64,000 nt of DNA, from NCBI GenBank assembly GCA_028875225.1, contig JAPPFB010000021.1, positions 87,308 through 151,307 of the forward strand. The letters run 5' to 3'. This DNA comes from Chloroflexota bacterium. Its GTDB lineage: Bacteria > Chloroflexota > Dehalococcoidia > Bin125. How positions within the stretch are numbered: position 1 is the stretch's first letter; each line of letters starts with the position of its first letter. Of the stretch, positions 44,540 to 55,625 are shown piece by piece. A program made the position numbers and the translations under genes. The notes beneath the pieces are model-generated. The model was not told the origin of the DNA and did no database searches. It saw only the letters and a program-made list of their open reading frames with translations.

Positions 44540-45253
44540 ATGCGGGAATTCCTACGCGAGCTGGCGGCAGTCGCGGCAGCCGCGCTGGTCTACTACCTGG
44601 TTCGCGGCGCCGTTTCCGACCGCGCCGACGAGGCGTTCCAGCGCGCTCGCGACATCCTCAACCTGGAACAGCGTTTGTGGCTGGACTGGGAGCTTGCGAT
44701 CCACGAGGCGATCCTCGGCTCCAACGCACTGATCGATGTTGCCAACGGCACGTACTTCTGGGGGCACATGCCGCTGCTGATCGTGATCGCGGTGTGGCTC
44801 TGGCGATCGCACCGGACAATTTGGCGCACGTTCCGCAACGCGCTCCTGGTTTCGGCTGCGGTGGGTATGGTCTGCTACTACCTATTCCCGACGGCGCCGC
44901 CGCGGCTGATGCCCGGGCTGGGCTACATCGACACGCTGGCCTTCCGCGCGGCGCCCGCCTACCAGGCCCAGGAGGTCGGCCTGTTCGTCAACCCATACGC
45001 CGCGTTGCCCTCACTGCACGTCGGTTGGGCGCTGCTGGCCGGTCTGGCGGTCTGGCAGACATCGAGACACCCGCTCATGCGCGCGTTTGCCGTCGCCATT
45101 CCGCTGTCACAGAGCTGGGCCGTCGTGGCGACGGCCAACCATTGGACGCTGGACGCCTTCGCCGGCATTGGTGTCTGCGCGATCGCGTGGGGGGTCGTCG
45201 TCCTCAGTCGTAGGCTGAGCTTCAGGATGCCGATCCAGTTCGACAGGGGCTGA
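44540..45253 (+). CDS. PAP2-superfamily membrane phosphatase/transferase
   Basis: 237 residues with about six membrane segments. The phosphatase motifs are the SLHVG segment (ALPSLHVGWALL) and ATANHWTLDAFAG, which hold two catalytic His residues; the first (Lys/Arg) motif is in APPRLMPG. Matches the PAP2_3/inositolphosphotransferase (Aur1-like) group that uses lipid phosphates. Substrate unknown. Overlaps nothing; the next gene follows after two bases. Confidence 0.85.
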   Translation: MREFLRELAAVAAAALVYYLVRGAVSDRADEAFQRARDILNLEQRLWLDWELAIHEAILGSNALIDVANGTYFWGHMPLLIVIAVWLWRSHRTIWRTFRNALLVSAAVGMVCYYLFPTAPPRLMPGLGYIDTLAFRAAPAYQAQEVGLFVNPYAALPSLHVGWALLAGLAVWQTSRHPLMRAFAVAIPLSQSWAVVATANHWTLDAFAGIGVCAIAWGVVVLSRRLSFRMPIQFDRG

Positions 45254-45255
45254 CC

Positions 45256-45570
45256 ATGCAGATCGTGACGACCGAAACCGTGCCCAACCGGGAGATCGCC
45301 GAAGTGTTGGGCCTGGTCAGCGCCAACAGCGTTCGCTCGCGCAATGTCGGTCGGGACATCCTGGCCGGGATCAAGAGTCTGTTCGGCGGCGAGATTCACG
45401 CCTACACGAAGCTGATGAGCGACACGCGAGTGCAGGTCATCGAGAAGCTGGAAGCGTCGGCCAGCGCCATGGGCGCCGACGCCATTGTTTGCACCCGCAT
45501 GATGTCCTCCGATGTCGGGCAGAACATGGCCGAGGTCTACATGTACGGCACGGCGGTCAAGCTGAAGTAG
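45256..45570 (+). CDS. UPF0145 (YbjQ-like) protein
   Basis: 104 residues of a conserved family forming pentamers or decamers of unknown function. Diagnostic strands: MQIVTTETVPNREIAEVLGLV, helix ILAGIKSLFGGEIHAYTKLM, and GADAIVCTRMMSSDVGQ...EVYMYGTAVKLK. Two bases after the PAP2 stop on the same strand, so co-transcribed. Convergent with coaBC (6 bp). Confidence 0.92.
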   Translation: MQIVTTETVPNREIAEVLGLVSANSVRSRNVGRDILAGIKSLFGGEIHAYTKLMSDTRVQVIEKLEASASAMGADAIVCTRMMSSDVGQNMAEVYMYGTAVKLK

Positions 45571-45576
45571 CAGACC

Positions 45577-46824
45577 TCAGTCGGCCCGAACCGGCCACTC
45601 GGGATGCGACTTGAGGCGCTCCAGGATGGCCACGCCGACGTCGTACTTGTGCAACAGCGGCAGACGCTCGGGCTCTCCCGACGCGTCGAGCAGCACGACG
45701 CGGTTGGTGTCGACCTGGAAGCCGGCGTCGGACTGGCTGACGTCGTTGGCGGCGATGAAGGCGAGGCCCTTCTTTTCGATCTTGGCCCTCGCGTTTTCGA
45801 TCAGGTCGTCGGTCTCGGCGGCGAACCCGACTTTGAGCAGATGGGGCGCGTCGATTGAGGCGATGACATCGGGATTCTCGACCATCTCCAGCGTCATGCC
45901 CTCCCGATCCGCGTCTTGCTTCTTGAGTTTCGATTCGGCCGCTTCCGCCGGTCGGTAGTCCGCTACTGCCGCCGCCATCACGAGGGCGTTCGCCCCGCGG
46001 GCCGCCTTCTGGATCTCTTCCTGCATCTCGATCGCGGTGCCAACGGAGCGTACGACGATTCCGTAGCGTCCGTCGGGCGGCGGCTGCGTGGTGATCAGCG
46101 TGACCGCCGCTCCCTGGTCTCGAGCGGCCTCGGCCACCGCGACGCCCATTTTGCCGCTGGAGTGATTGCCGACAAACCGGACCGGATCGATCGGTTCACG
46201 TGTGCCGCCGGCCGTGACGATGATGTGTCGCCCGCGCAGGTCGCCCACGGTTCGGCCGACCGCCGAGCGCACGGCCGCGGCCAACTCGATTGGTTCGATC
46301 AGTCGTCCCAGGCCGCGCCCGCCCGAGGCGAGCCGCCCGATCGCTGGTCCGGCGATGAAGACGCCGCGGGCCTTGAGCAGCTCGAGGTTCGCCTGCACCG
46401 AGGGTTGGGCATACATCACCGAATCCATCGCCGGCGCGACGACCAGCGGTGCGGACGTAGCCAGCGCGGTGAGCGTGACTGGATTGTCGCCGATGCCCTG
46501 GGCCAGCTTGGCGATCGTTGTCGCCGAGGCCGGGGCGACCAGCATGGCGTCGGCGCGACGGCCCATCGCCACGTGCTGCTCGGCGGGGGCAGAGGGATCC
46601 CAGAGATCGGCTGCCACTTCACCCTTGACCAGCGAACGGAACGTTAACGGAGGAACGAAGCGCGCCGCCGACGGAGTCAGCGCGACATCCACGATGGCGC
46701 CGGCGTCCTCGAGCCGGCGCGCCGCTTCGACGCTTTTGTAAGCGGAAATGGAACCGGTCACGCCCAGTGTGACGCGGCGGCCGCCGAGCGGCTGCGGCGC
46801 AGGGACATCGCCTCCGCCGCTCAT
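45577..46824 (-). CDS. coaBC: Bifunctional phosphopantothenoylcysteine decarboxylase / phosphopantothenate-cysteine ligase
   Basis: Two middle steps of coenzyme A synthesis. 415 residues. The N-terminal CoaC flavoprotein domain has TGSISAYKSVEAARRL and the catalytic His in QHVAMGRRADA. The substrate motif usually PAMNxxM is PAMDSVM here and the usual LACG flap is RLASGG, so an Asn and a Cys common in CoaC are replaced by Asp and Ser. The C-terminal CoaB domain has ITAGGTREPIDPVRFVGN (CTP ligase). Overlaps coaX by four bases. Confidence 0.93.
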   Translation of the reverse strand: MSGGGDVPAPQPLGGRRVTLGVTGSISAYKSVEAARRLEDAGAIVDVALTPSAARFVPPLTFRSLVKGEVAADLWDPSAPAEQHVAMGRRADAMLVAPASATTIAKLAQGIGDNPVTLTALATSAPLVVAPAMDSVMYAQPSVQANLELLKARGVFIAGPAIGRLASGGRGLGRLIEPIELAAAVRSAVGRTVGDLRGRHIIVTAGGTREPIDPVRFVGNHSSGKMGVAVAEAARDQGAAVTLITTQPPPDGRYGIVVRSVGTAIEMQEEIQKAARGANALVMAAAVADYRPAEAAESKLKKQDADREGMTLEMVENPDVIASIDAPHLLKVGFAAETDDLIENARAKIEKKGLAFIAANDVSQSDAGFQVDTNRVVLLDASGEPERLPLLHKYDVGVAILERLKSHPEWPVRAD

Positions 46825-47597
46825 GGGGTGCCTTCGGCGTTGAAGTAGTAGAGCTCGCGCAGTCCCCAGAGAATCAGGTCTTCGTCAACGATGTCCAGGA
46901 CTTGCGTCTCTTCCGCGATCCGCGGCGCCCAGCCGCCGGTCGCGACCACCCGAGCCTGTCCCAGTTCCTGGCGGAAGCGGGCAATGATCCCCTCGACCAG
47001 GCCGACGTAGCCGAACAGGATGCCGCTTTGCAGTGCGGTCTCGGTGCGTGTGCCAATCGCGGCGGGCGGGCGGTCCAGGTCGATCCGGGCCAACCGGCTG
47101 GCCCGGTCGAACAGCGCCTCAGTCGAAATGCCGATCCCGGGCGAGATCGCGCCGCCGACGTAGACGCCATGCTCATTGATGGCGTCGAACACCGTGGCCG
47201 TACCGAAGTCGACCACGATCAGTGGCGGCGGTCCATACCGGGACAGCGCGGCCACCGCGTCGACGATGCGGTCCGCGCCGAGCTCTTCCGTGTGTTCGAT
47301 TCCGATCCGGACCGGCTTGCGCATGTGCGGTGAGACCAGCAACGGTTCCGTCCGGAGGAACTTGCGACAGACTTCCTGGAACACGGGCGCCAGCGGGGGC
47401 ACGACCGACGAGATGATCGCCCCGTCGATCTGCGCGATCTGGATGCCCTCGTAGCGCAGCAGCGATGCGACGAAGATGCCGTACTCGTCGGACAGTCGGT
47501 CGTGCTGGGTCGCCAGACGCCAAGTATGGACAATTTTACGGTCGTTAAACACGCCGATCTGCAGGGTCGTGTTGCCGATGTCGATCGCAATCAACAA
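46821..47597 (-). CDS. coaX: Type III pantothenate kinase
   Basis: First step of coenzyme A synthesis, phosphorylating pantothenate; 258 residues. Marks: IAIDIGNTTLQIGVF with the catalytic Asp, EELGADRIVDAVAAL, the VDFGTATVFD strand and GGAISPGIGIS. Needs a monovalent cation, unlike the CoaA type, and resists feedback by CoA. Coupled to coaBC so two CoA steps are co-expressed. Divergent from dnaA across about 390 bp. Confidence 0.95.
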   Translation of the reverse strand: MLIAIDIGNTTLQIGVFNDRKIVHTWRLATQHDRLSDEYGIFVASLLRYEGIQIAQIDGAIISSVVPPLAPVFQEVCRKFLRTEPLLVSPHMRKPVRIGIEHTEELGADRIVDAVAALSRYGPPPLIVVDFGTATVFDAINEHGVYVGGAISPGIGISTEALFDRASRLARIDLDRPPAAIGTRTETALQSGILFGYVGLVEGIIARFRQELGQARVVATGGWAPRIAEETQVLDIVDEDLILWGLRELYYFNAEGTP

Positions 47598-47990
47598 GAC
47601 AGATTGTCCTTCCCGATGCGCCAGGGACTCACGATCCGCGCCACGCCGGCGCGGCGCGATCGTCCCGCTGCTTCATCATCTCGCGCATTCTAGGCAAGAT
47701 CGGCTCCAGCCAATCGGTCGGCGCTTCGCCCGAGTCGCCAGCGGGGCAGAGATGACAGAACGAGACTTGTCAAGAGGCCCGCCAAGGCGAGTGGACGAGT
47801 CGGGGAAGATGTGGATGAGATATCTGGTCACGCCCCTGGTTGTCACGGATCGGCGACCGGCTGTTGTCTGCGCAGATGCTGGTTAGTATGTTCCCTCAAG
47901 CGGCCCCTCTCTTGAGCGGCGAATCTGGTCAGCCCGTCAGGGCATCCGCTTCGCTTGCAGCAGTCTTTGCCATAAGGAGGCGACAGCGGC
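47598..47990. other. 393-bp divergent regulatory region between coaX and dnaA
   Basis: No gene found. Contains TGTGGATGA (47810-47818), one mismatch from the TGTGNAWAA DnaA box, and the dnaA promoter candidate below. This gap is a natural place for oriC or dnaA autoregulation, but I see no cluster of DnaA boxes and no long AT-rich stretch, so an origin is not claimed. Confidence 0.6.
47864..47892 (+). promoter_or_regulatory. Probable dnaA promoter
   Basis: TTGTCT and TATGTT separated by 17 bases, about 100 bp before the dnaA ATG. The gene itself has a strong AAGGAGG ten bases before the start. A good consensus match for a housekeeping promoter. Confidence 0.45.
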
Positions 47991-49400
47991 ATGGTCACCC
48001 GAACCGCCCGCTCATTTGGCGATCCGCACTCGGATCACCGCGCCATCTGGCAGCGCTCCCTGCAAATCCTGAGAGATTCGCTGGACCGCGAGACCTTCGA
48101 CACCTGGTTCGCCGACACGCACGCGATCGAGATTCGCGGCGGCGTGCTGCACGTCGGCGTGCCGACGGTGATCAAGCTGGAGACCCTGCGCGGCAGTTAC
48201 TATCCGCAACTGGCTTCGGCGGTGCGACAGGCTTCGGGCCGCTCCATGGAGATCGAACTCCGGGTCGCGGCGGCGCCGGAGGCGGTGACCCAGGCACTCG
48301 ACCTCTCCTCCGGCGACGACAGCCCGCTGTCCGCCGAGCGCAGTCAGCCGATTCAGCCGGCGCGCAGCCGACCTTCCGTTCTCAACCAGGCCACGTTCGA
48401 TCGCTTTGTCGAGGGCACGTCCAATCAGATCGCCGTCACCGCTTCCCGCCGCGTGGCCTTCCATCCCGGGGAAGACACCAATCCACTGTTCATTTACTCC
48501 AGTTCCGGGCTGGGCAAAACCCATCTGCTGCACGCCATCGCGCACGTCACCATGCAGTCGCACTACACGGTGCTGGTTGACACGGAGTCCTATGTCCGCC
48601 AATTCGTCAACAGTGTCGGCGCCGGCGAGCGGGCCGCCTTCCAGGAAAAGTATGAATCGGCCGAAGTCCTGATCATCGACGATGTGCAGAAGCTGGGCGG
48701 CAAGGTCCAGACCCAGGACGAGTTCTACAACGTGTTCAACGCGCTGCATCAGCGCGGCCGGCAGATCGTGATCGCCTCCGACATGCCGCCCCGACGGCTG
48801 ACCGGGCTGAGCGAGCGCCTGGTCACCCGCTTCGAGGGCGGGCTGGTGGTCGAGATCAACCCTCCCGACCTCGAGTTGCGCATGGCCATTCTGCAGCGCA
48901 TGAGCCGCGACTGGAACATGGTTGTCGATGAGCCGACGATCCAGATGATCGCGGAGCGCGGCGGGACGAATGTCCGCTCGTTGCTGGGCGGCCTGCAGCG
49001 GGTGCGGGTGTTTGCCGAGAGTGAACGCTCCCCAGTCACCCCGGGCGTCGTGATGCGGGCCCTGGCCGGGCATGCGCAAGAAGAGCTGCGCAAGGCCAAG
49101 CCCACGGTGGCCGAGCTAATCGCCGCGGCCTCGGACATCACCGGCGTCGCGCCCGATCTGTTCACCGCGGCGCGCAAGGATCGGCGCACGGCGCGGGCCC
49201 GGCAACTGGTCATGTACCTCGCCTGTCACCACACCGATCTGTCGCTCAATGCGATCGGCGACGCGCTCGGCGGACGCGACCACTCGACAGTCCTCCACGG
49301 CCGGGACAAGGTCGAGCAGCTGCTCGCTGATTCCAACAATGCCGATTCACAATGGTGGATCCAGCAGATCTCAGAGATTCGCTCCCGGCTGCGTCTCTAA
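47991..49400 (+). CDS. dnaA: Chromosomal replication initiator DnaA
   Basis: 469 residues. Domain I about 15-90, linker to 125, AAA+ domain from 130 with Walker A SSSGLGKTH (171-179; commonly GGVGLGKTH) and Walker B VLIIDDVQKL, then domain IV with the DNA-binding RRTARARQLVMYLACHHTDLS and GGRDHSTVLHG signature. Binds DnaA boxes and opens oriC. Obg and nadD follow on the same strand, and gyrB is convergent three genes on, matching a replication-linked neighbourhood. Box-like sequences are at 47810 and 49617. Confidence 0.97.
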   Translation: MVTRTARSFGDPHSDHRAIWQRSLQILRDSLDRETFDTWFADTHAIEIRGGVLHVGVPTVIKLETLRGSYYPQLASAVRQASGRSMEIELRVAAAPEAVTQALDLSSGDDSPLSAERSQPIQPARSRPSVLNQATFDRFVEGTSNQIAVTASRRVAFHPGEDTNPLFIYSSSGLGKTHLLHAIAHVTMQSHYTVLVDTESYVRQFVNSVGAGERAAFQEKYESAEVLIIDDVQKLGGKVQTQDEFYNVFNALHQRGRQIVIASDMPPRRLTGLSERLVTRFEGGLVVEINPPDLELRMAILQRMSRDWNMVVDEPTIQMIAERGGTNVRSLLGGLQRVRVFAESERSPVTPGVVMRALAGHAQEELRKAKPTVAELIAAASDITGVAPDLFTAARKDRRTARARQLVMYLACHHTDLSLNAIGDALGGRDHSTVLHGRDKVEQLLADSNNADSQWWIQQISEIRSRLRL

Positions 49401-49616
49401 CCGCTCCAGGTCCAACTTCCACACGGCGTCAACCGACCGTCCAGCGCGACGGACCATTGACTCACGCGCCGCCAACAACTGGACCCGCGGCATGCTCAAG
49501 CGCGGCATTGGATTCCGCGCTCTGTCCCCAACCTCAACAGCACCAGAGACAACGACAGCAGATCACTACCCTCTCTTGCCATTCCTGAATTCCTGATCCG
49601 AAGTGCCCGCCGAGCG

Positions 49617-49625
49617 TGTGGATAA
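49617..49625 (-). promoter_or_regulatory. Perfect DnaA-box sequence TTATCCACA
   Basis: TGTGGATAA on the plus strand, ten bases before the obg start, in the 234-bp gap after dnaA. A perfect match to the classic box, but alone, so it could be a regulatory site for obg or part of an unseen origin. Confidence 0.5.
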
Positions 49626-49634
49626 ACTCGATTC

Positions 49635-50909
49635 ATGATCGACTCCGTTGAAATCGAAGCTGAAGGCGGCGCCGGCGGTCGCGGCGCGGTGTCGTTCCGG
49701 CGGGAGAAGTTCGTCCCGCGCGGCGGCCCCGATGGCGGCCGCGGCGGCCGCGGCGGCGATGTGGTTGTCCAGGCCAACGCTCAGCTCAACACGCTGCGAC
49801 GTTATCGGCGCCAACAGCGGTTCCGCGCCGAGGCCGGCGCCAACGGCGGTACCAATCAGAAGCGCGGTCGCGCCGGCGCGACCATGGTCCTCGAGCTGCC
49901 GGTCGGCACGATCGTGTCCCGCGTCCGGGGCCGGGATGCGGAACAGCTGGTCGACCTCGAGGCTGACGGACAATCGCTGGTGGTCGCCTGGGGCGGTCGC
50001 GGCGGACAGGGCAATATGTACTTCCGCAGCGCCACCAACCAGACGCCGCGCGTGGCCCAGAGAGGCGAGCCCGGCGAGCGCTGCCGACTCAGGTTCGAGT
50101 TGAGCGTGCTGGCCGACGTCGGCATCGTCGGGCTGCCTAACGCGGGCAAGTCCTCCCTGCTGCGGCACTTGAGCGCTGCGCGCCCGAGAGTCGCCGATTA
50201 CCCCTTCACAACCCTGGAGCCCCACCTCGGCGTCGTCTCGGTTGGCTGGGACGAGTTCGTGATGGCCGACCTGCCTGGTCTGATCGAGGGCGCTGCCAAC
50301 GGCGCGGGCCTGGGGCACGACTTCCTCCGGCACACGTCGCGGACGCGGCTGCTGGTCCACCTGATCGACGGTTCGCAGGATGACCCGCGCGCAGCAAAGG
50401 CCCTCGTCGACCACGAACTCGGCGGCTACTCGGCGGAGCTGGCGGCGCGTCCCCAGATCGTGGTGATCAACAAGGTCGATCTCGAGGAAGTCGACCTCTT
50501 CCGCGAAGAAATCGCGGCGCAGTTCACCGATATGGAATCGACGCCGCTCTTCTGCTCCGCCGCAAGCGGCGAAGGCACGGACGAAGTGGTGACGGCGTGC
50601 GCGAGAGCGCTCCAGGACCTTCGTCTGGACGAACCGCCCAGAACAGCAGAGGTTCCCGTCGTCCGGCCCAGGCAGGATGGTCGCCGCTTCGAAGTCGACG
50701 AGCTGGCCTCAGGTCTGTTCCAGGTGCGAGGCGCATCGGTGGAGCGTTTTGTCTCGATGATGGAGCTGGATCAGGATGAAGCCCTGGCCGAGACCTATCG
50801 CTGGCTTGACCGGCGCGGTGTGGCGTCTGCCCTGAAGCGCGCCGGTTGCCAGCCTGGCGATGTCGTCAGGATCGGTCAGTCGAGCATCACCTGGGAGTGG
50901 GAGCGCTGA
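49635..50909 (+). CDS. obg: Obg/CgtA GTPase
   Basis: Essential GTPase of 50S ribosome assembly and stress control. 424 residues. Glycine-rich Obg fold at the N-terminus (EAEGGAGGRGAVSFRREKF, GGPDGGRGGRGGDV), the G domain with GLPNAGKSSLL (G1), DLPGLIEG (G3) and NKVD (G4), and a C-terminal Obg-OCT domain (REVVRPRQ to SITWEWER). A perfect DnaA box precedes the start. Directly followed by nadD. Confidence 0.96.
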   Translation: MIDSVEIEAEGGAGGRGAVSFRREKFVPRGGPDGGRGGRGGDVVVQANAQLNTLRRYRRQQRFRAEAGANGGTNQKRGRAGATMVLELPVGTIVSRVRGRDAEQLVDLEADGQSLVVAWGGRGGQGNMYFRSATNQTPRVAQRGEPGERCRLRFELSVLADVGIVGLPNAGKSSLLRHLSAARPRVADYPFTTLEPHLGVVSVGWDEFVMADLPGLIEGAANGAGLGHDFLRHTSRTRLLVHLIDGSQDDPRAAKALVDHELGGYSAELAARPQIVVINKVDLEEVDLFREEIAAQFTDMESTPLFCSAASGEGTDEVVTACARALQDLRLDEPPRTAEVPVVRPRQDGRRFEVDELASGLFQVRGASVERFVSMMELDQDEALAETYRWLDRRGVASALKRAGCQPGDVVRIGQSSITWEWER

Positions 50910-50914
50910 CGGTC

Positions 50915-51544
50915 GTGGCTGAGGACAGAGGGCTGCACTTCGAGCCGCACGAACGGGTTGGCGCCCTGGGCGGCACATTCGATCCACTACATCGAGCCCA
51001 CCTGCACCTGGCCGATGCTGCAGCCCAGGCACTGGAACTCGACCGCCTGGTCCTGATCCCGGCCGGCGATCCCTGGCGCAAGCGAGACCGCGAGGTGACG
51101 CCCGCGGATCATCGCCTCGCCATGACCGCCGCCGCCGTCGCTCAACGCGGTGGCGGTCTCGAAGTGTCCGATCTGGAAGTCCGCCGCGATGGCCCGACCT
51201 ACACGCTCGACACGGTGCGCGAACTGCGCGATCGTGGCGCCCAGCAACTCTGGTGGATCATGGGCGCCGACGCGGTCCTCGATCTGCCGCACTGGCACAA
51301 ACCGAACGAAATCCTTACCTGCGCGCGGATCGCGGCCGCCGTTCGTCCCGGCGCCGAGCTGGACCGCCGCCAGCTCGACAAGATCGTCTACGGCCTCGGC
51401 CGCTGGCTCGACTGGGTGCCGATGGAACCAATCGATTTATCGGCGTCCGAGCTGCGCCAACGGATCGCGGCGGGCGACGATGTCTCGGACGACGTGCCGG
51501 CAGCAGCGCTCGGATACGCGCGAGCGCACGGGCTGTACACGTAG
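50915..51544 (+). CDS. nadD: Nicotinate-nucleotide adenylyltransferase
   Basis: Converts nicotinate mononucleotide to deamido-NAD. About 209 residues. GALGGTFDPLHRAHL holds the HxGH-type motif (here HRAH), WWIMGADAVLDLPHW is the usual second segment and DLSASELRQRI is the ISxSxxR motif. The reading frame extends into obg; GTG at 50915 is chosen because the obg stop is just upstream, and another GTG at 50897 is possible. The common obg-nadD pairing is retained. Confidence 0.93.
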   Translation: MAEDRGLHFEPHERVGALGGTFDPLHRAHLHLADAAAQALELDRLVLIPAGDPWRKRDREVTPADHRLAMTAAAVAQRGGGLEVSDLEVRRDGPTYTLDTVRELRDRGAQQLWWIMGADAVLDLPHWHKPNEILTCARIAAAVRPGAELDRRQLDKIVYGLGRWLDWVPMEPIDLSASELRQRIAAGDDVSDDVPAAALGYARAHGLYT

Positions 51545-51576
51545 CGTTGCTCCGCGTTTGGGGAGGGAACTCCGGG

Positions 51577-52239
51577 TCAGCCTCGTCCAATGTTGTCCGA
51601 GGTGTAGTGCTCCTTGCGCACCAGGACGGTCAAGCGTGGGCCCGGGGGGAAGAGAAACGGTCTGAGCGGCAGCGTCTGCACCCAGGCGAAGCCGGCGTCG
51701 TAGGCGAGCTGTCCGAGCTGTCCAAACGTCCGCAAATGGGGCGCTGTCCCGTTCGAACCGAGCAGACTCGACCAGACGCCGTTGATAGCCGCTGAGCGCG
51801 ACCGCGCCACCTCCCACAGCACCGCGACGCCGTTGTGGTCGAGCACCCGCCAGAGCTCCTCGAGCACTCGCCGCGCTCGCTCGTCGTCCCAGCGTCGGAG
51901 TTGGTGCGGGACCACGGCGAAATCGAATGAACCATCGCCGAACGGCAGACGCTGCGGTTCGGCGCGGAGGATCTGAACGCCCAGCCGCTCCGCTGGCGCG
52001 CGATCATCGGTGAGTACGGCGGAGGGCGTCGGTTCAAGCCCGGCGGCGGCGGCGATCAGTGCGGCGAGCGGCGGCGAATCAGGCCCGAGCACAAGCAAGC
52101 GTTCGACCGGCGCCATCGCGGTCAGCGCGACCAGTTGCGGCGCCGGCGAGTCCTCGAGCGCCAGGCGCGGCTGGCCGCGCCACCAACGCCGCAACGCCGG
52201 CGGGACTGTCAGCCGGGGAGCCGAAGCGAGTTGGGTCAC
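51577..52239 (-). CDS. SAM-dependent methyltransferase-like protein (tentative)
   Basis: About 220 residues. RLLVLGPDSPPLAALIAAAAGL is a nucleotide-type Rossmann strand-loop, FGDGSFDFAVVPHQLRRWDDE and VLEELWRVLDHNGVAVLWEVAR match the acidic and post-motif strands of class I methyltransferases (Methyltransf_11). The usual GxGxG is not fully conserved (GPDSPPL). GTG start directly after the gyrB stop, so it is co-transcribed. Function unknown. Confidence 0.65.
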   Translation of the reverse strand: MTQLASAPRLTVPPALRRWWRGQPRLALEDSPAPQLVALTAMAPVERLLVLGPDSPPLAALIAAAAGLEPTPSAVLTDDRAPAERLGVQILRAEPQRLPFGDGSFDFAVVPHQLRRWDDERARRVLEELWRVLDHNGVAVLWEVARSRSAAINGVWSSLLGSNGTAPHLRTFGQLGQLAYDAGFAWVQTLPLRPFLFPPGPRLTVLVRKEHYTSDNIGRG

Positions 52240-52243
52240 TCGA

Positions 52244-54951
<2,708 letters not shown>

Positions 54952-54957
54952 CGATCG

Positions 54958-55455
54958 GTGCCGCGGCTGCGCAGCAACATCGTCGCGGTGTACATCGTCC
55001 GTCCGGCGCTTGACGGGGTCGAGCTGCTCATGCTTCAGCGACCCGAGGGACACCGATTCGCCGGCGCCTGGCAGACCGTCGGCGGTCACATCGAGGAGAA
55101 GCAGGGAGAAACCGCCTGGCAGGCCGCGTTGAGAGAACTGAACGAGGAAACCGCCCTTGACGTCGAGCGCTGGTTTCGGATCGACCGCCCCGAGACCTTC
55201 TACAACCCGGAAAACGACACGATCTACTTTGTCCCCGCCTTCGCCGCCCTCGTCGCGACCGGCGCGGAACCGACGATCTCAGACGAACACCAGGCCTGGC
55301 GCTGGCAGAGACCCGATGATGCGGCAGAAACCGTCGATTGGGCGGCGATGCGGGACTCGATCCTGATGGTCGGCGAAGCGCTCGCCGATCCGGAGCATCC
55401 AGGCCTGGGCGTGACCGAGTTCGATCCACTCAACATCGGTGACCTGAGCCAGTAG
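54958..55455 (+). CDS. Nudix hydrolase
   Basis: 165 residues; GTG start six bases after trmO. The Nudix box is GGHIEEKQGETAWQ followed by LRELNEETAL, with the catalytic REUXEE glutamates intact, but two extra residues (KQ) between the Gly and first Glu and Ala for the final Gly. Substrate class is not readable; dihydroneopterin-triphosphate or nucleotide pyrophosphatase are options. Followed by hairpin repeats. Confidence 0.88.
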   Translation: MPRLRSNIVAVYIVRPALDGVELLMLQRPEGHRFAGAWQTVGGHIEEKQGETAWQAALRELNEETALDVERWFRIDRPETFYNPENDTIYFVPAFAALVATGAEPTISDEHQAWRWQRPDDAAETVDWAAMRDSILMVGEALADPEHPGLGVTEFDPLNIGDLSQ

Positions 55456-55471
55456 TGAACCGCCCAACCGG

Positions 55472-55505
55472 GTCTCCCCCTCCGGGGGAGATGTCGCGGA
55501 GCGAC
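55472..55505. repeat. Short adjacent GC hairpins
   Basis: TCTCCCC...GGGGAGA stem, then GTCGC GGA GCGAC stem, after the Nudix stop. Similar but not identical composition to the hairpin at 26961-26988. Could aid transcription termination of the trmO-Nudix unit. Confidence 0.5.
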
Positions 55506-55625
55506 AGAGGGGGCCCGCAGGTGATCGTCGAACACTTCGCATAGGCTTGTGCTTCCCTTCTCTGGCGAGTCTTCAATGGGCACCACGAAACTGACCATCC
55601 CCCTCGACCGTGCAACGATGAGCCC

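Noticed and set aside
47598-47990. oriC
   Set aside because: Only one near-match DnaA box and no AT-rich unwinding region seen.
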